Source of the DNA: Pseudomonas uvaldensis
GTDB taxonomy: Bacteria > Pseudomonadota > Gammaproteobacteria > Pseudomonadales > Pseudomonadaceae
Assembly: GCF_021271205.1 (NCBI RefSeq)
Contig: NZ_JAIWKS010000002.1
Coordinates: forward strand, 372,001 to 436,000
Reading direction: 5' to 3'
Length of the DNA: 64,000 nt
Part shown: positions 9,709 to 17,698 of the stretch, in pieces
Numbering within the stretch: position 1 is the first letter of the stretch
How the letters are laid out: each line of letters starts with the position of its first letter
Translations under genes and position numbers: made by a program
The notes under the pieces: model-generated
What the model was told of the DNA's origin: nothing
What the model saw: only the letters and a program-made list of their open reading frames with translations
The model's database searches: none

Positions 9709-10944
9709 CTAATCCGTTCGTGCTTCGCACGCAGCCAGCCCGGCCGGTCGATGGCGCAGCAGGGCCAGGGGGATCAGGACAGCACCATAGGCCACGCAAA
9801 CATAAAGATAGGTGTACTGCAGGCCGTAGACCTGGCTGAGCAACGCGCCCAGGGAAATGCCAAGGATGGAGGCCGTCTGCGACACACCCTGCACCAACCC
9901 CAGCACCTGGCCCTGGCGGCTGTTGTCGGTGCTCTTGGACACGAGCGCCGTCAACACCGGCGTGGTGGCGCCCAGCAGCAGGCCCCAGACGAAATAAGCG
10001 AGGGCAAAGACCAGCGGCTGACGCGTCAGGCCGGCCGTGGCCGTCAATACCATGCACCCCATGACGATCAGGGTGATGGCATGCAGCGTTTGTGTCGCGT
10101 TGCGGTGTTCGAAGTAACGCGACCAAGACGTGGCGCAAAGAATGAACCCCAGGGCGAGCAAGCCGTAGCAGAGCCCGACCATCGCGTTGCTCACCTCGAA
10201 GGTCGAGCTTACGTACAGCGAAAACGACGTCTGCGGCAGCATCCGCGCCAACAACAGAAGTCCCATGATACCCAGCAACGAAATGATCGCCGGGTTGGAC
10301 CGTTTTACGGGCAGGGAGCTGGATGGCCGGTCGGTATCGGGGGCCTTCTTGATCGGCGGTACATTCGGCAAGGTCAGTGCCGCCACCAGCGTGCACAGCG
10401 CGCACAGGGCGGACGCAACGATGTTGATCCAGAAAAAAGAGGCATGGTCCAGAATCAGTCCACCGATCACTGCGCCCATCAATGAGCCGACGTTGGTGGA
10501 TATCTGCAGGATGGCAAACAGCCTGGCCCGTCTCGACGGCGCTTCGATGCTGACGCCATAGGCCTGGGCTGGGGCGATATAGCCGGCGAACGCACCTTGC
10601 AGGAAACGCAGTATCAGGATCACCCAGACGTCGTTGCTCAGCGCCAGACCCAGTTGGGTCAGAGACAACCCGGCCAATGCCCGGATCATCATCAGTTTAT
10701 GACCATAGCGATCGCCGATACGGCCCCAGAAGGCACTGGTCAGAATGATGCCCAGCATCGGGCCGACATACACCGCAGTACTGGCGAAGCTGAACACAGC
10801 GTCATCAGCGGTCAACTGGCGCAGATGAACGGGCCAGAACGGCCCGCTCATCTCCATGGCGCCCATGGACACCAGCTGGATCGCGAATAACAGGTAAACC
10901 AGTAATCGGACGCTCGAACCCTGGGAAATACCGGAGCGGGGCAT
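9709..10944 (-). CDS. MFS transporter
   Basis: This 411-residue protein has twelve predicted membrane segments. The MFS loop 2-3 signature appears as FWGRIGDRYGHKLMM (about 72-86), and a repeat-like ALGFILCATSWSRYFEHRN marks the second half. Overall character is that of a drug/metabolite efflux antiporter. It lies about 110 bases upstream of the iron-uptake sigma gene on the same strand, so it might export a siderophore or recycle the one imported; this is inference from position only. The start ATG is preceded by a weak ribosome site. Confidence 0.85.
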   Translation of the reverse strand: MPRSGISQGSSVRLLVYLLFAIQLVSMGAMEMSGPFWPVHLRQLTADDAVFSFASTAVYVGPMLGIILTSAFWGRIGDRYGHKLMMIRALAGLSLTQLGLALSNDVWVILILRFLQGAFAGYIAPAQAYGVSIEAPSRRARLFAILQISTNVGSLMGAVIGGLILDHASFFWINIVASALCALCTLVAALTLPNVPPIKKAPDTDRPSSSLPVKRSNPAIISLLGIMGLLLLARMLPQTSFSLYVSSTFEVSNAMVGLCYGLLALGFILCATSWSRYFEHRNATQTLHAITLIVMGCMVLTATAGLTRQPLVFALAYFVWGLLLGATTPVLTALVSKSTDNSRQGQVLGLVQGVSQTASILGISLGALLSQVYGLQYTYLYVCVAYGAVLIPLALLRHRPAGLAACEARTD

Positions 10945-11097
10945 GGACTGACTCTTGAAGGCGGATGAGGCTGTGTCTTATCCGACAGAGTGTCGATCCT
11001 GGCAAGGAAAAAATACCTCGGGATATTCCCTGCCGGGCATCGGATGTCTTGCTGCTGACCGATAGCCCGGCAACCCCTGGGCCCATGCCGTAGCGCA

Positions 11098-12270
11098 TCA
11101 CTCGGGCCGGAATACGGCCCGCAAACAGTTCTCGCGCTTGTCCTTGAACATTTCGTAACCCTGCACCGATTGCTCCAGCCCCATGGGGTGTGTCAGCAAA
11201 TAGGAAGGGTCGAGTTCGCCTTTGCGGATATGTTCGAACAGCCTCGGCACGTAGCGTTGCCCAGGCTGCTGGCCCGAGCGCAGGGTCAAGGACTTATTGA
11301 CGATCGCTCCCATCGGAAACTTGTCCAGCAGGCCGCCATACACCCCGACCACCGACACCGTGCCGCCCTTGCGGCAAGCGCGGATCGACTGACGCAGCAC
11401 GGTTCCGCGCTCGGTGTGCAGGCGCATCATCTGCTTGGTCTTGTCGTAGTAGTAATCGACCTCGGTGCCATGGGCTTCCATGCCGACGCAATCGATGCAG
11501 CGATCCGGACCACGGCCACCGGTCAGTTCCAGCAGGGCAGCATGCACGTCAGTGGTTTCGTAGTTGAGTGTGATGGCAGCCGCTTTTTCTTCCGCCAGGC
11601 GCAAGCGATCAGGGAAGCGGTCGATGGCGATCACCCGTTCCGCTCCCAGTAGGTAGGCACTGGAAATCGCCATCAGACCGACCCCGCCACAGCCCCAGAC
11701 TGCCACCGTGTCGCCGCGCTGAATATTGGCGTTATCGGCGGCGAAGTAGCCGGTGGGCACTGCGTCGGAGACAAACACCGCCTGTTCGTCGCTCACACCG
11801 TCGGGAATCGTGAACAGGTTCACGTCGGCATACGGCACGCGGATGTACGTCGCATGGCTGCCCGCGAAACCACCGAAGGCGTGGCTGTAGCCGATGATGC
11901 CGCACGCCGGCTGGCCGTAGGCGATGTCCGTGGCTGTGGGGTTGGGGTTGGAGTTGTCGCAGCAGGAGAAGTCCGAGCGCTGGCAGTGCTCGCACTGGCC
12001 GCAACCGAGAATCGACACCGTGACGACGCGGTCACCTTTCTTGAACTGCGTGACGGCCGCTCCGGTTTCCACCACTTCGCCCATGAATTCGTGGCCGATA
12101 ATGTCGCCGGCTTGCATGGTCGGCACGTAACCGCCCAGCAGATGCAGGTCGGAACCGCAGACCGAGGACAGCATCACGCGCACGATGGCGTCGCGGGGAT
12201 TGAGAATGGTCGGATCGTCGACTGTGTCGACTTGCAGTTTGTTGGGGCCTTGCCAGGTCAATGCGCGCAT
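11098..12270 (-). CDS. Zinc-dependent alcohol dehydrogenase (formaldehyde dehydrogenase-like)
   Basis: This 390-residue medium-chain dehydrogenase has the catalytic zinc ligands in VCGSDLHLLGG and GHEFMGEV. A structural zinc loop reads CGQCEHCQRSDFSCCD, and the Rossmann glycines are in VWGCGGVGLMAISSA. The DxxGxE-containing insertion and overall length match the glutathione-independent, formaldehyde dehydrogenase-like branch of class III alcohol dehydrogenases rather than short secondary alcohol dehydrogenases. The substrate is unproven. Its ATG overlaps the stop of the SRPBCC gene by one base (TGATG), so the two are co-translated. Confidence 0.9.
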   Translation of the reverse strand: MRALTWQGPNKLQVDTVDDPTILNPRDAIVRVMLSSVCGSDLHLLGGYVPTMQAGDIIGHEFMGEVVETGAAVTQFKKGDRVVTVSILGCGQCEHCQRSDFSCCDNSNPNPTATDIAYGQPACGIIGYSHAFGGFAGSHATYIRVPYADVNLFTIPDGVSDEQAVFVSDAVPTGYFAADNANIQRGDTVAVWGCGGVGLMAISSAYLLGAERVIAIDRFPDRLRLAEEKAAAITLNYETTDVHAALLELTGGRGPDRCIDCVGMEAHGTEVDYYYDKTKQMMRLHTERGTVLRQSIRACRKGGTVSVVGVYGGLLDKFPMGAIVNKSLTLRSGQQPGQRYVPRLFEHIRKGELDPSYLLTHPMGLEQSVQGYEMFKDKRENCLRAVFRPE

Positions 12271-13079
12271 CAGACAGTTCCTCCTGTGGACGGGGCAGTG
12301 GACGGGGCGGTTGCCGGGTGGATGAACAGGAAATCTTCCGTGCCCTGGGGACGCATCCTGTTGGTGGTGACTTCACCCGTTTCCAATTGCTGCTTGATGC
12401 CGCGAAGCAGGTTCAGCAGGGCCTTGTCCGAGAACTTGGAGATGGCGGCGGCCAAGGCATACCCGGCTGCCCCGAAAGATGTCTTGCAGGCAACGATGAC
12501 TTTGATCTGCGTGCCCCGGCCGCTTGGCGCGTCGCTGAAATGCATCTGGATATCGTGTTTGAAGCGCGTATCAGGTCCGGCAATCCAGTGCAGTTTGCGA
12601 CCCTCCTTGGGTTCTTGCTGTTCGAGCACGCAATGCAGGGTTCTGTCCTTCGGGCCATGAGCCGTCCAGCGGTAGGTGCGTTCGCCGGTCTGCTCGATCT
12701 CATCGACCCAGGGCACCAGCGCGCCCAGGTTGGCGGGGTTGCGGCAGAACGCGAAGACTTCCTCCCTGGGCTTGCCTATGGTGACGCTGCGCGAGATCAC
12801 CTTACTCCCGTCCCAGCCTCGATCCTGCTCGAAGGCCTGTTCGAACGGCGTATGGGTCAGCGCCTGCTTCACCCGGCAGGTGCCCGAATAAGCACGCCAG
12901 GCCGCACAAGCCCCCAACAATACTTGCGGCCAACCCTTGAGTCCGCCTTGGCGCAGGCCGTTGGCAATCAGCAACGTACCGGCCAGCAGTGACACTGCAC
13001 GTTCAGGTGTGTCGAGATTGGGTCGCGACGGACTCGGTACCGCAGCCCGGCTCGCAACCAGTGGTGGACGTTCGGTCAT
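12270..13079 (-). CDS. DUF2892-like membrane segment fused to an SRPBCC (polyketide cyclase-like) domain
   Basis: This 269-residue protein has an N-terminal part (about 22-70) resembling the small membrane domain DUF2892/YgaP, with PERAVSLLAGTLLIANGLR and a second hydrophobic stretch. From about residue 95 a START/SRPBCC ligand-binding domain follows (SRSVTIGKPREEVFAFCRNP, NLGALVPWVDEIEQTG). The ATG at 13079 has AAGGAAA 6 bases upstream and is preferred to a longer in-frame start at 13145. It forms an overlapping pair with the zinc alcohol dehydrogenase. Its role is unknown; stress-responsive lipid or small-molecule binding at the membrane is possible. Confidence 0.82.
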   Translation of the reverse strand: MTERPPLVASRAAVPSPSRPNLDTPERAVSLLAGTLLIANGLRQGGLKGWPQVLLGACAAWRAYSGTCRVKQALTHTPFEQAFEQDRGWDGSKVISRSVTIGKPREEVFAFCRNPANLGALVPWVDEIEQTGERTYRWTAHGPKDRTLHCVLEQQEPKEGRKLHWIAGPDTRFKHDIQMHFSDAPSGRGTQIKVIVACKTSFGAAGYALAAAISKFSDKALLNLLRGIKQQLETGEVTTNRMRPQGTEDFLFIHPATAPSTAPSTGGTV

Positions 13080-13271
13080 GATGATTTTCCTTATAGAACC
13101 GGAGGCGACATAAGGAATGAACCAGTGGGACGGCGGTCGTTCCATCGACGTTCACGGTTTCCGATGAGGCGGTGTCGCCCGGTTCTGGCGGTGATGGAAG
13201 CGCCTGCCGTGCGAGTGAACCGGGGGAAAGGAGGTCGACGCGCCGAGCGATTTTTTTTTGAAATCAAGGGG

Positions 13272-13300
13272 TTGTCAGCTTTGGGAAATGAGTACATAAT
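13272..13300 (+). promoter_or_regulatory. Sigma-70 promoter, probably of the tRNA-Cys/Leu region
   Basis: TTGTCA (13272-13277) and CATAAT (13295-13300) are separated by 17 bases, a good sigma-70 match pointing to the tRNA genes about 130 bases away. The rest of the 350-base gap between 13080 and 13430 shows no convincing gene; a possible 75-codon minus-strand reading frame lacks a ribosome site and has non-coding composition. Confidence 0.6.
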
Positions 13301-13430
13301 TGCGCCCATCGAACGCATTGAGAGGTAAAAAAACTCAATGTTTTCAAGGAGATAGCGCTTTAATCAAGCTGAATCTCTCCTGATCAGGTTTGTACACGGT
13401 TGATGGTTTCATTTACATCAAGCGTACTGA

Positions 13431-13504
13431 GGCCGAATAGCAAAATGGTTATGCAGTGGATTGCAAATCCACCTACGCCGGTTCGATTCCGACTTCGGCC
13501 TCCA
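13431..13504 (+). tRNA. tRNA-Cys (GCA)
   Basis: This is a 74-base cloverleaf with encoded CCA. The acceptor stem GGCCGAA pairs with TTCGGCC. The anticodon arm is GTGGA-TTGCAAA-TCCAC with anticodon GCA at 13463-13465, and the T arm contains GGTTCGATTCC. A terminator follows directly. Confidence 0.97.
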
Positions 13505-13510
13505 CTTTCA

Positions 13511-13547
13511 AAAAGCTCTGTAGATCTTTGATTTACAGAGCTTTTTT
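13511..13547 (+). terminator. Rho-independent terminator after tRNA-Cys
   Basis: An inverted repeat (AAAAGCTCTGTA paired with TACAGAGCTTTT) ends in a run of six T, seven bases after the tRNA CCA end. Confidence 0.9.
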
Positions 13548-13700
13548 ATTTACGCAGCAATGAAGGTTTTTGCCTCGAAAGAGCATGAGCGACCTTGCTT
13601 CGTCGGGGAGGGATGTATATATTTCGTCCCTTCTGTTGCACCGGCTTCGATCCTGTCAGATCCGCTATCCGACAACGCCACGAAGCCTGGCCGCGCTACC

Positions 13701-13787
13701 GCCCGAATGGCGAAACTGGTAGACGCATGGGACTTAAAATCCCCCGCTCGTAAGGGCGTGCCGGTTCGATTCCGGCTTCGGGCACCA
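13701..13787 (+). tRNA. tRNA-Leu (TAA)
   Basis: This is an 87-base class II tRNA with encoded CCA. The acceptor GCCCGAA pairs with TTCGGGC. The anticodon loop CTTAAAA gives anticodon TAA at 13735-13737, and a variable arm and a T loop GGTTCGATTCC are present. It is separated from tRNA-Cys by about 200 bases that include the tRNA-Cys terminator, so it needs its own promoter or read-through. Confidence 0.97.
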
Positions 13788-13795
13788 TTTAGAAC

Positions 13796-13828
13796 AAAGG
13801 GTTGCATGTTTTTCATGCAACCCTTTTT
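13796..13828 (+). terminator. Rho-independent terminator after tRNA-Leu
   Basis: AAAGGGTTGCATG and CATGCAACCCTTT form a 13-bp stem with a five-base T loop, followed by T residues. The A-rich left flank means it could also stop minus-strand transcription from the Nudix gene. Confidence 0.9.
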
Positions 13829-13854
13829 GTTTGCCGATTTGCTGGTGGAAAACG

Positions 13855-14217
13855 TTACAACCGTCGCCGAAACGCTTCCAGAATCTCACGTGTGCCTTTT
13901 TTCATCTGCACCTGTGCAAGGGTATCCAGCGGGCACCAGAAACAATCGCTGATTTCATTTTGCGGTCTGGCCGCACTGACATCGCTGACCGAAACCTCGA
14001 AGACATGATGTTCAGTGTCGCCATCATTGATACGCATCAGGTAAAGCAGGTTTTCGGCCCCGAGCCCGGTTTCTTCCTCAAGCTCTCTGATCGCTGCGTC
14101 GGCGTGGGTTTCGCCACGCTCGACGGCTCCGCCCGGTAGCGCCCAGCGGCTGTTGGGTTTGCGGACCAACAGGATCTGGCGGTTTTCCTGGCAGATGACG
14201 GTCGCTCGAATTTTCAT
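13855..14217 (-). CDS. Nudix hydrolase
   Basis: This 120-residue single-domain Nudix protein carries the box GGAVERGETHADAAIRELEE followed by ETGL, a full match to GX5EX7REUXEEXGU. It is short, like MutT-type house-cleaning enzymes, and lacks substrate-specific extensions. The ATG at 14217 has GGACGAG upstream and is preferred to one five codons earlier. It converges with tRNA-Leu. The substrate (a nucleoside diphosphate derivative) cannot be specified. Confidence 0.9.
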   Translation of the reverse strand: MKIRATVICQENRQILLVRKPNSRWALPGGAVERGETHADAAIRELEEETGLGAENLLYLMRINDGDTEHHVFEVSVSDVSAARPQNEISDCFWCPLDTLAQVQMKKGTREILEAFRRRL

Positions 14218-14501
14218 GGGCTCGTCCGGCAATGGCTGTCATAAAAATGAAATATAACTGAAATATAAGGCGCGGGTCTCGTTCGCATGCCCAACGATTT
14301 TCCGGCTCCTTAGCGGTACGACCGCGGCCAAGCGGGAAAGACTGACATTGATTTCGATCCATGAGGCTGCGGCGGCGCATTTCGTCTGAGTCTGTGAGGC
14401 CACATGCATCGGCTGACCGGCCATCGCCTAAAATGAATCAGATGGGAAAAACGGCATCCATGTTGTGTGGATAGTTACCCCGGGCAGTGGGGAGAGGCCA
14501 G

Positions 14502-14690
14502 ATGACCACTGTTGAAGACTTCAAAATCAAGTCCCATGAGCTTTTAGTGGAGCTCGAGACGGCGACATCGGAAATGATGTCCCTCATTTGCGCGCACCAG
14601 ATGACCGGAACGGCCTGGGAAGAGGCTGTCAGGCGTCAGCATGAAGCCTATGAGCAATGGGTCGGTTATCTAAACGAGCGCTCTACCTAG
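14502..14690 (+). CDS. Small hypothetical protein, alpha-helical
   Basis: This 62-residue product starts MTTVEDFKIKSHELLVELE and is predicted to be mostly helical, acidic, with no membrane segment or signal. The ATG at 14502 is preceded by GGGGAGAGG at good spacing, which is the main support for translation. I do not recognise a family. It lies upstream of a small membrane protein gene in the same direction, 84 bases away. Confidence 0.6.
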   Translation: MTTVEDFKIKSHELLVELETATSEMMSLICAHQMTGTAWEEAVRRQHEAYEQWVGYLNERST

Positions 14691-14774
14691 TGGCCCGTGC
14701 CAGCAAGGGCAGATTCTTTGAACGGTGCCGCAGTGCCCATGCCTAATCCATAGACTTCACACGAGGATTAGGCC

Positions 14775-15002
14775 ATGTCTGAGTTAGCCAGCTATTTCTG
14801 GATTGCCGTTGCGGTGCTTTTGCTGCTCGTGGATCTGTGGGCGATCGTCAGTGTCTTTCGCAGCGACAAGTCGGCCGGCACCAAGGCCGGTTGGGCCCTT
14901 TTGCTGATCATTCTGCCGGTATTGGGCTTGATCATCTGGGGTGTGGCCGGGCCGCGAGGTGTCAAGGAAGGACCGTCGTCGCCGGAGCACAGTAAAGGCT
15001 AG
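14775..15002 (+). CDS. Small membrane protein with PLDc_N domain
   Basis: The 75-residue protein has two hydrophobic helices (FWIAVAVLLLLVDLWAIVSV and WALLLIILPVLGLIIWGVAG). These are joined by a polar loop containing SDKSAGTKAGW, the pattern of the phospholipase D nuclease N-terminal (PLDc_N) domain found at the start of cardiolipin synthases. It is present here as a stand-alone protein with no phospholipase domain. GAGGATTAGGCC precedes the ATG. Function is unknown; envelope localisation is inferred. Confidence 0.8.
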   Translation: MSELASYFWIAVAVLLLLVDLWAIVSVFRSDKSAGTKAGWALLLIILPVLGLIIWGVAGPRGVKEGPSSPEHSKG

Positions 15003-15012
15003 TGCAGGCGCG

Positions 15013-15441
15013 TCAGCGGTTCTGCCAGCGGCCACCATTGGTTTCGCAGTCTTTTTGCGCTTGCTGCAAGTGCTCGGCACCGTAGTGGTACCAAGTGACT
15101 CGGGCGTTGTCGGGGATGTTGGCCGAGCCGCCCGTGGTGTCTTTGCTGGTCGAACGCGGGTTAGCCAGGGCTTCCTGGGTGAGCCTGGCCTCGCATGTCG
15201 CCACATAGCCTTCAGCGCAGCGTTCGACGGGCGTTTTCCTGGTGCTCAGGGTTCCCTTGCTTTCGTTGCTGCACGACCAGCCGATGGCCTCGGCGGGGAC
15301 GCCTTTGTATTCATAACAGCTACGGGTTTCGATTTCCGACACCGATTGGCTCTGTGATCGGGTGATGACATCGCAACCTTGCGCCATCACGACGGTGGGA
15401 CTCGAGCAGGCCACCCACAGCAGCAGGACTTTGGCGTTCAT
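15013..15441 (-). CDS. Exported hypothetical protein, cysteine-rich
   Basis: This 142-residue protein has a clear signal peptide (MNAKVLLLWVACSSPTVVMA) cleaved before QGCDV. The mature part has seven cysteines, which suggests periplasmic disulfides, and ends CETNGGRWQNR. AAAGGAGATTCATC before the ATG at 15441 supports this start over a longer in-frame one. I do not recognise a family. It is convergent with the PLDc_N protein gene, whose stop is 10 bases away. Confidence 0.75.
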   Translation of the reverse strand: MNAKVLLLWVACSSPTVVMAQGCDVITRSQSQSVSEIETRSCYEYKGVPAEAIGWSCSNESKGTLSTRKTPVERCAEGYVATCEARLTQEALANPRSTSKDTTGGSANIPDNARVTWYHYGAEHLQQAQKDCETNGGRWQNR

Positions 15442-15559
15442 GATGAATCTCCTTTGGCGTTTTTTTGCCCTTGTTTCAATATCGAGGGGCAAAAACCCGC
15501 TGCGTTCCATCGGCTTTCAATGGATAGAACTCAGGAGAACGCGTGTCTGACGCGTAACG

Positions 15560-15790
15560 CTAGCGAAATTTGGGCAAGGGTCGTTCGACAGGCTTGAGCG
15601 ATGACAGGGCATGCTGGATCGACGGAGCATCCTTTTCGATGTCGTTGAGCCGGTCCCGGATGCGCACGGCGGTAGGATGGCCACCGTGATGGTCGACCCA
15701 GTCGGCGATTTCCTTGCAAGCTGCCGTCAATCGGGCCTGGCGCGAGTCCAGCAAGGTGAGCAGGGTGGTGATGGACTCTTTCTCTGACAT
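15560..15790 (-). CDS. Small hypothetical protein
   Basis: This 76-residue soluble, helical protein begins MSEKESITTLLTLLDSRQAR and has no signal or membrane segment. ACGGAGGTGCGAC gives a strong ribosome site before the ATG. No family recognised. It lies on the same strand as the exported protein downstream (118-base gap). Confidence 0.65.
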   Translation of the reverse strand: MSEKESITTLLTLLDSRQARLTAACKEIADWVDHHGGHPTAVRIRDRLNDIEKDAPSIQHALSSLKPVERPLPKFR

Positions 15791-15941
15791 GTCGCACCTC
15801 CGTTTTCAGAATTGTTCAGGCAGTACGAAGCCCGCTGCAGGCGGGTCGTACTGTCGATTAAGCGTAGTTGAGTTATTGGCGTTGTGCCGCAGGTTCCGGC
15901 GCCCGACTGGACAGCCGGGCGCCGCAGACCGGTTCGTGGGG

Positions 15942-16196
15942 TCAGCCGGATTCCTTGATCCAGCTCGGCGCGACGCTCGCACGCCAGCGCACGTCCGTGA
16001 TGCCATATTTCTCTGCAAGGGGTTTGGTGACCCGTTTGACCTTTTCTCTCCCGAATTTGGGGATGCGCCCGACACCCGCGTCGCAACTGGCCCAATGCCA
16101 AGCCTCGGAGTTATTCATCACTTCGGCGCGAATGATGAATGACTTCGGTTCGCCATGGAGCATGTAGTCGATGATGTAAAGCGATGGCCCGCCCAT
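15942..16196 (-). CDS. Small conserved pseudomonad protein (DUF6555-like)
   Basis: This is an 84-residue protein with the pattern LYIIDYMLHGEPKSFIIRAE, then EAWHWASCDAGVGRIPKFGRE and a Lys/Arg-rich stretch. This resembles a small family I recall from pseudomonads (DUF6555), but the assignment is from memory. AGGGAGGATT lies just before the ATG. No signal peptide or membrane helix. Function unknown. Confidence 0.7.
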   Translation of the reverse strand: MGGPSLYIIDYMLHGEPKSFIIRAEVMNNSEAWHWASCDAGVGRIPKFGREKVKRVTKPLAEKYGITDVRWRASVAPSWIKESG

Positions 16197-16424
16197 AAAT
16201 CCTCCCTAATTTAGTCCTATACGGATGGATGCGGAGGCGTCCGGAAAATTCCATCGGATTTCCAGGCGGTCGGAAAAGGGCGGGATTGAGCGGCGGCAAG
16301 CGGAGCGCACCGATAGCGTTCGCTGTGTGGAACCAAACACGGTTAACCTTCTCCAAGGTGGGCTTCGGCACCCCGGGCCAGGGATCGAAGGCGAGGCTAT
16401 GCAGTGTTAATAAGAAGGTAAAAC

Positions 16425-17324
16425 ATGAGGAATATCGCCTGGGTGCTGGTCATTATGGTGCTTGCTTGCGGTTTGTCGGGGTGCATCGGGGCGCCCATCG
16501 AGTTGACGCCCCAAACCGAACAACGCCTGCGTGCGCAACCCCCGATCCGTTTCCTGCTGACGTTCGATGACGGACCCAGTGCATCGTCCTTCTGGAACCC
16601 GAGCCTGGATGTGTTGGACGCTCTGGCACATAACCCGGTGCAGCCTGGAATCAAGGCAGTGTTTTTCGTACAGACCCGTGCCCCACGTGCCGGCGACAGC
16701 GACATCGGGCGCTCGGTCATGCACCGCGAACAGCGTGAAGGCCACGTACTGGGCTTCCATACGGCCACCCATTGGCATACCAATCACCGGTTCCTGGATC
16801 CCGACGAGCTGGAGCAATCCCTTGTCAACGGTGGGGCCGATATCGCTGCGATTACCGGCTCCGCTCCGACGCTGGTACGACCGCCATTCTGGAGTTACGA
16901 CAGGCGAACCTTCGCGGCCTATCAGCGACATGGCATGCACGTGCTGCTGACTGACTTGAGTGCCAACGACGGCAAGGTCTGGGGATTCACCGCCAGTCCA
17001 CGGCGGCGAATTAACATGGTGCGCCAGCTTTCTGAAGTACGTGAGCGCATCGCCGCCGGCCAGATGCCGGTGGTGGACGGGGTGATTCCGGTGGTGGTGA
17101 CGTTCCATGACCTGAATCGCTATACCGCTCGACATGCTCGTGAGTACCTGCAAATCCTCCTCGACAGCGCCCGCGCCACTGGCGTGAGAACCGATGCCAA
17201 GCCCTTTTATGACGATCGCCAAGCGCTTGAACGAGCGGCCATGGCCCGTACGGTACGGGAAGCGGGCCAGCCTGTGCGCCTGCCGGGCCTGTGGAACTGG
17301 ATATGGGACTCGAACGCTCACTGA
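16425..17324 (+). CDS. Polysaccharide deacetylase (NodB homology) lipoprotein
   Basis: This is a 299-residue carbohydrate esterase family 4 protein. The N-terminus is a lipoprotein signal with lipobox LSGC at 17-20, so it is likely anchored to the outer membrane or periplasmic side. All five NodB motifs are visible: TFDDGPS (about 47-53, catalytic Asp and metal Asp), HTATHWH (about 112-118, metal His pair), RPPFW (about 148-152), LTDLSANDGKVW and VVVTFHDLN. It should remove N-acetyl or O-acetyl groups from a glycan such as peptidoglycan or an exopolysaccharide. No biosynthetic neighbours suggest the substrate. Confidence 0.88.
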   Translation: MRNIAWVLVIMVLACGLSGCIGAPIELTPQTEQRLRAQPPIRFLLTFDDGPSASSFWNPSLDVLDALAHNPVQPGIKAVFFVQTRAPRAGDSDIGRSVMHREQREGHVLGFHTATHWHTNHRFLDPDELEQSLVNGGADIAAITGSAPTLVRPPFWSYDRRTFAAYQRHGMHVLLTDLSANDGKVWGFTASPRRRINMVRQLSEVRERIAAGQMPVVDGVIPVVVTFHDLNRYTARHAREYLQILLDSARATGVRTDAKPFYDDRQALERAAMARTVREAGQPVRLPGLWNWIWDSNAH

Positions 17325-17444
17325 CCAGGCTTCGGCATCAAGAGATGTTACGACGCCCGGTTGGCATCCCGGTGCGAACTGAGTGTAAGGTAGGCGACGT
17401 AACTCTACGTTGGACGTAACCCTGGTTTATCCGAGGAGGTGACG

Positions 17445-17636
17445 ATGAGTACCGCGATGCTGACGAAAATGCACATCAACGGCTATGACGTTCTCAGCGT
17501 GAACAGTGGACCCTGGAGAGTGTGTACTCAGGCTGATCGGTTGGGTTCATTCGCTTCGCGTGAAGAGGCGCTGGCATATGCCGCCGCGTTGCCGGCCAGG
17601 AAAAGCCGCCGCGTTCGGACAGTGAACGATAAATAG
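17445..17636 (+). CDS. Small hypothetical protein
   Basis: This is a 63-residue protein, MSTAMLTKMHINGYDVLSVN at the start and rich in Lys/Arg at the end (ARKSRRVRTVNDK). The middle (GPWRVCTQADRLGSFASREE) resembles small DUF2188-like beta-alpha proteins, but the match is weak. GAGGAGGTGACG before the ATG is a very strong ribosome site. It converges with the sensor kinase gene. Confidence 0.65.
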   Translation: MSTAMLTKMHINGYDVLSVNSGPWRVCTQADRLGSFASREEALAYAAALPARKSRRVRTVNDK

Positions 17637-17647
17637 CCCGCTGGTCC

Positions 17648-17686
17648 CCGTGGGAGCCTGGCTTGTCCGCGATGACCATTGTCATC
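17648..17686. repeat. REP-like palindromic sequence
   Basis: CCGTGGGAGCCTGGCTTGTC resembles the conserved arm of Pseudomonas REP elements and is followed by a perfect GATGAC-catt-GTCATC palindrome (17671-17686). It sits between two convergent genes, the usual place for REP sequences. Confidence 0.55.
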
Positions 17687-17698
17687 CGCCCCCGAGGC

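Noticed and set aside
9596..10405. A 269-codon frame overlapping the MFS gene on the same strand
   Set aside because: It is out of frame with the clear twelve-segment MFS protein and is low in hydrophobic patterns.
13091..13318. A possible 75-codon gene in the gap before tRNA-Cys
   Set aside because: No ribosome site, overlaps a good sigma-70 promoter on the other strand, and has non-coding composition.
13511..13828. Palindromes near tRNA genes considered as attachment sites
   Set aside because: They are ordinary terminators with T runs; no duplicated tRNA 3' end or integrase gene was found.
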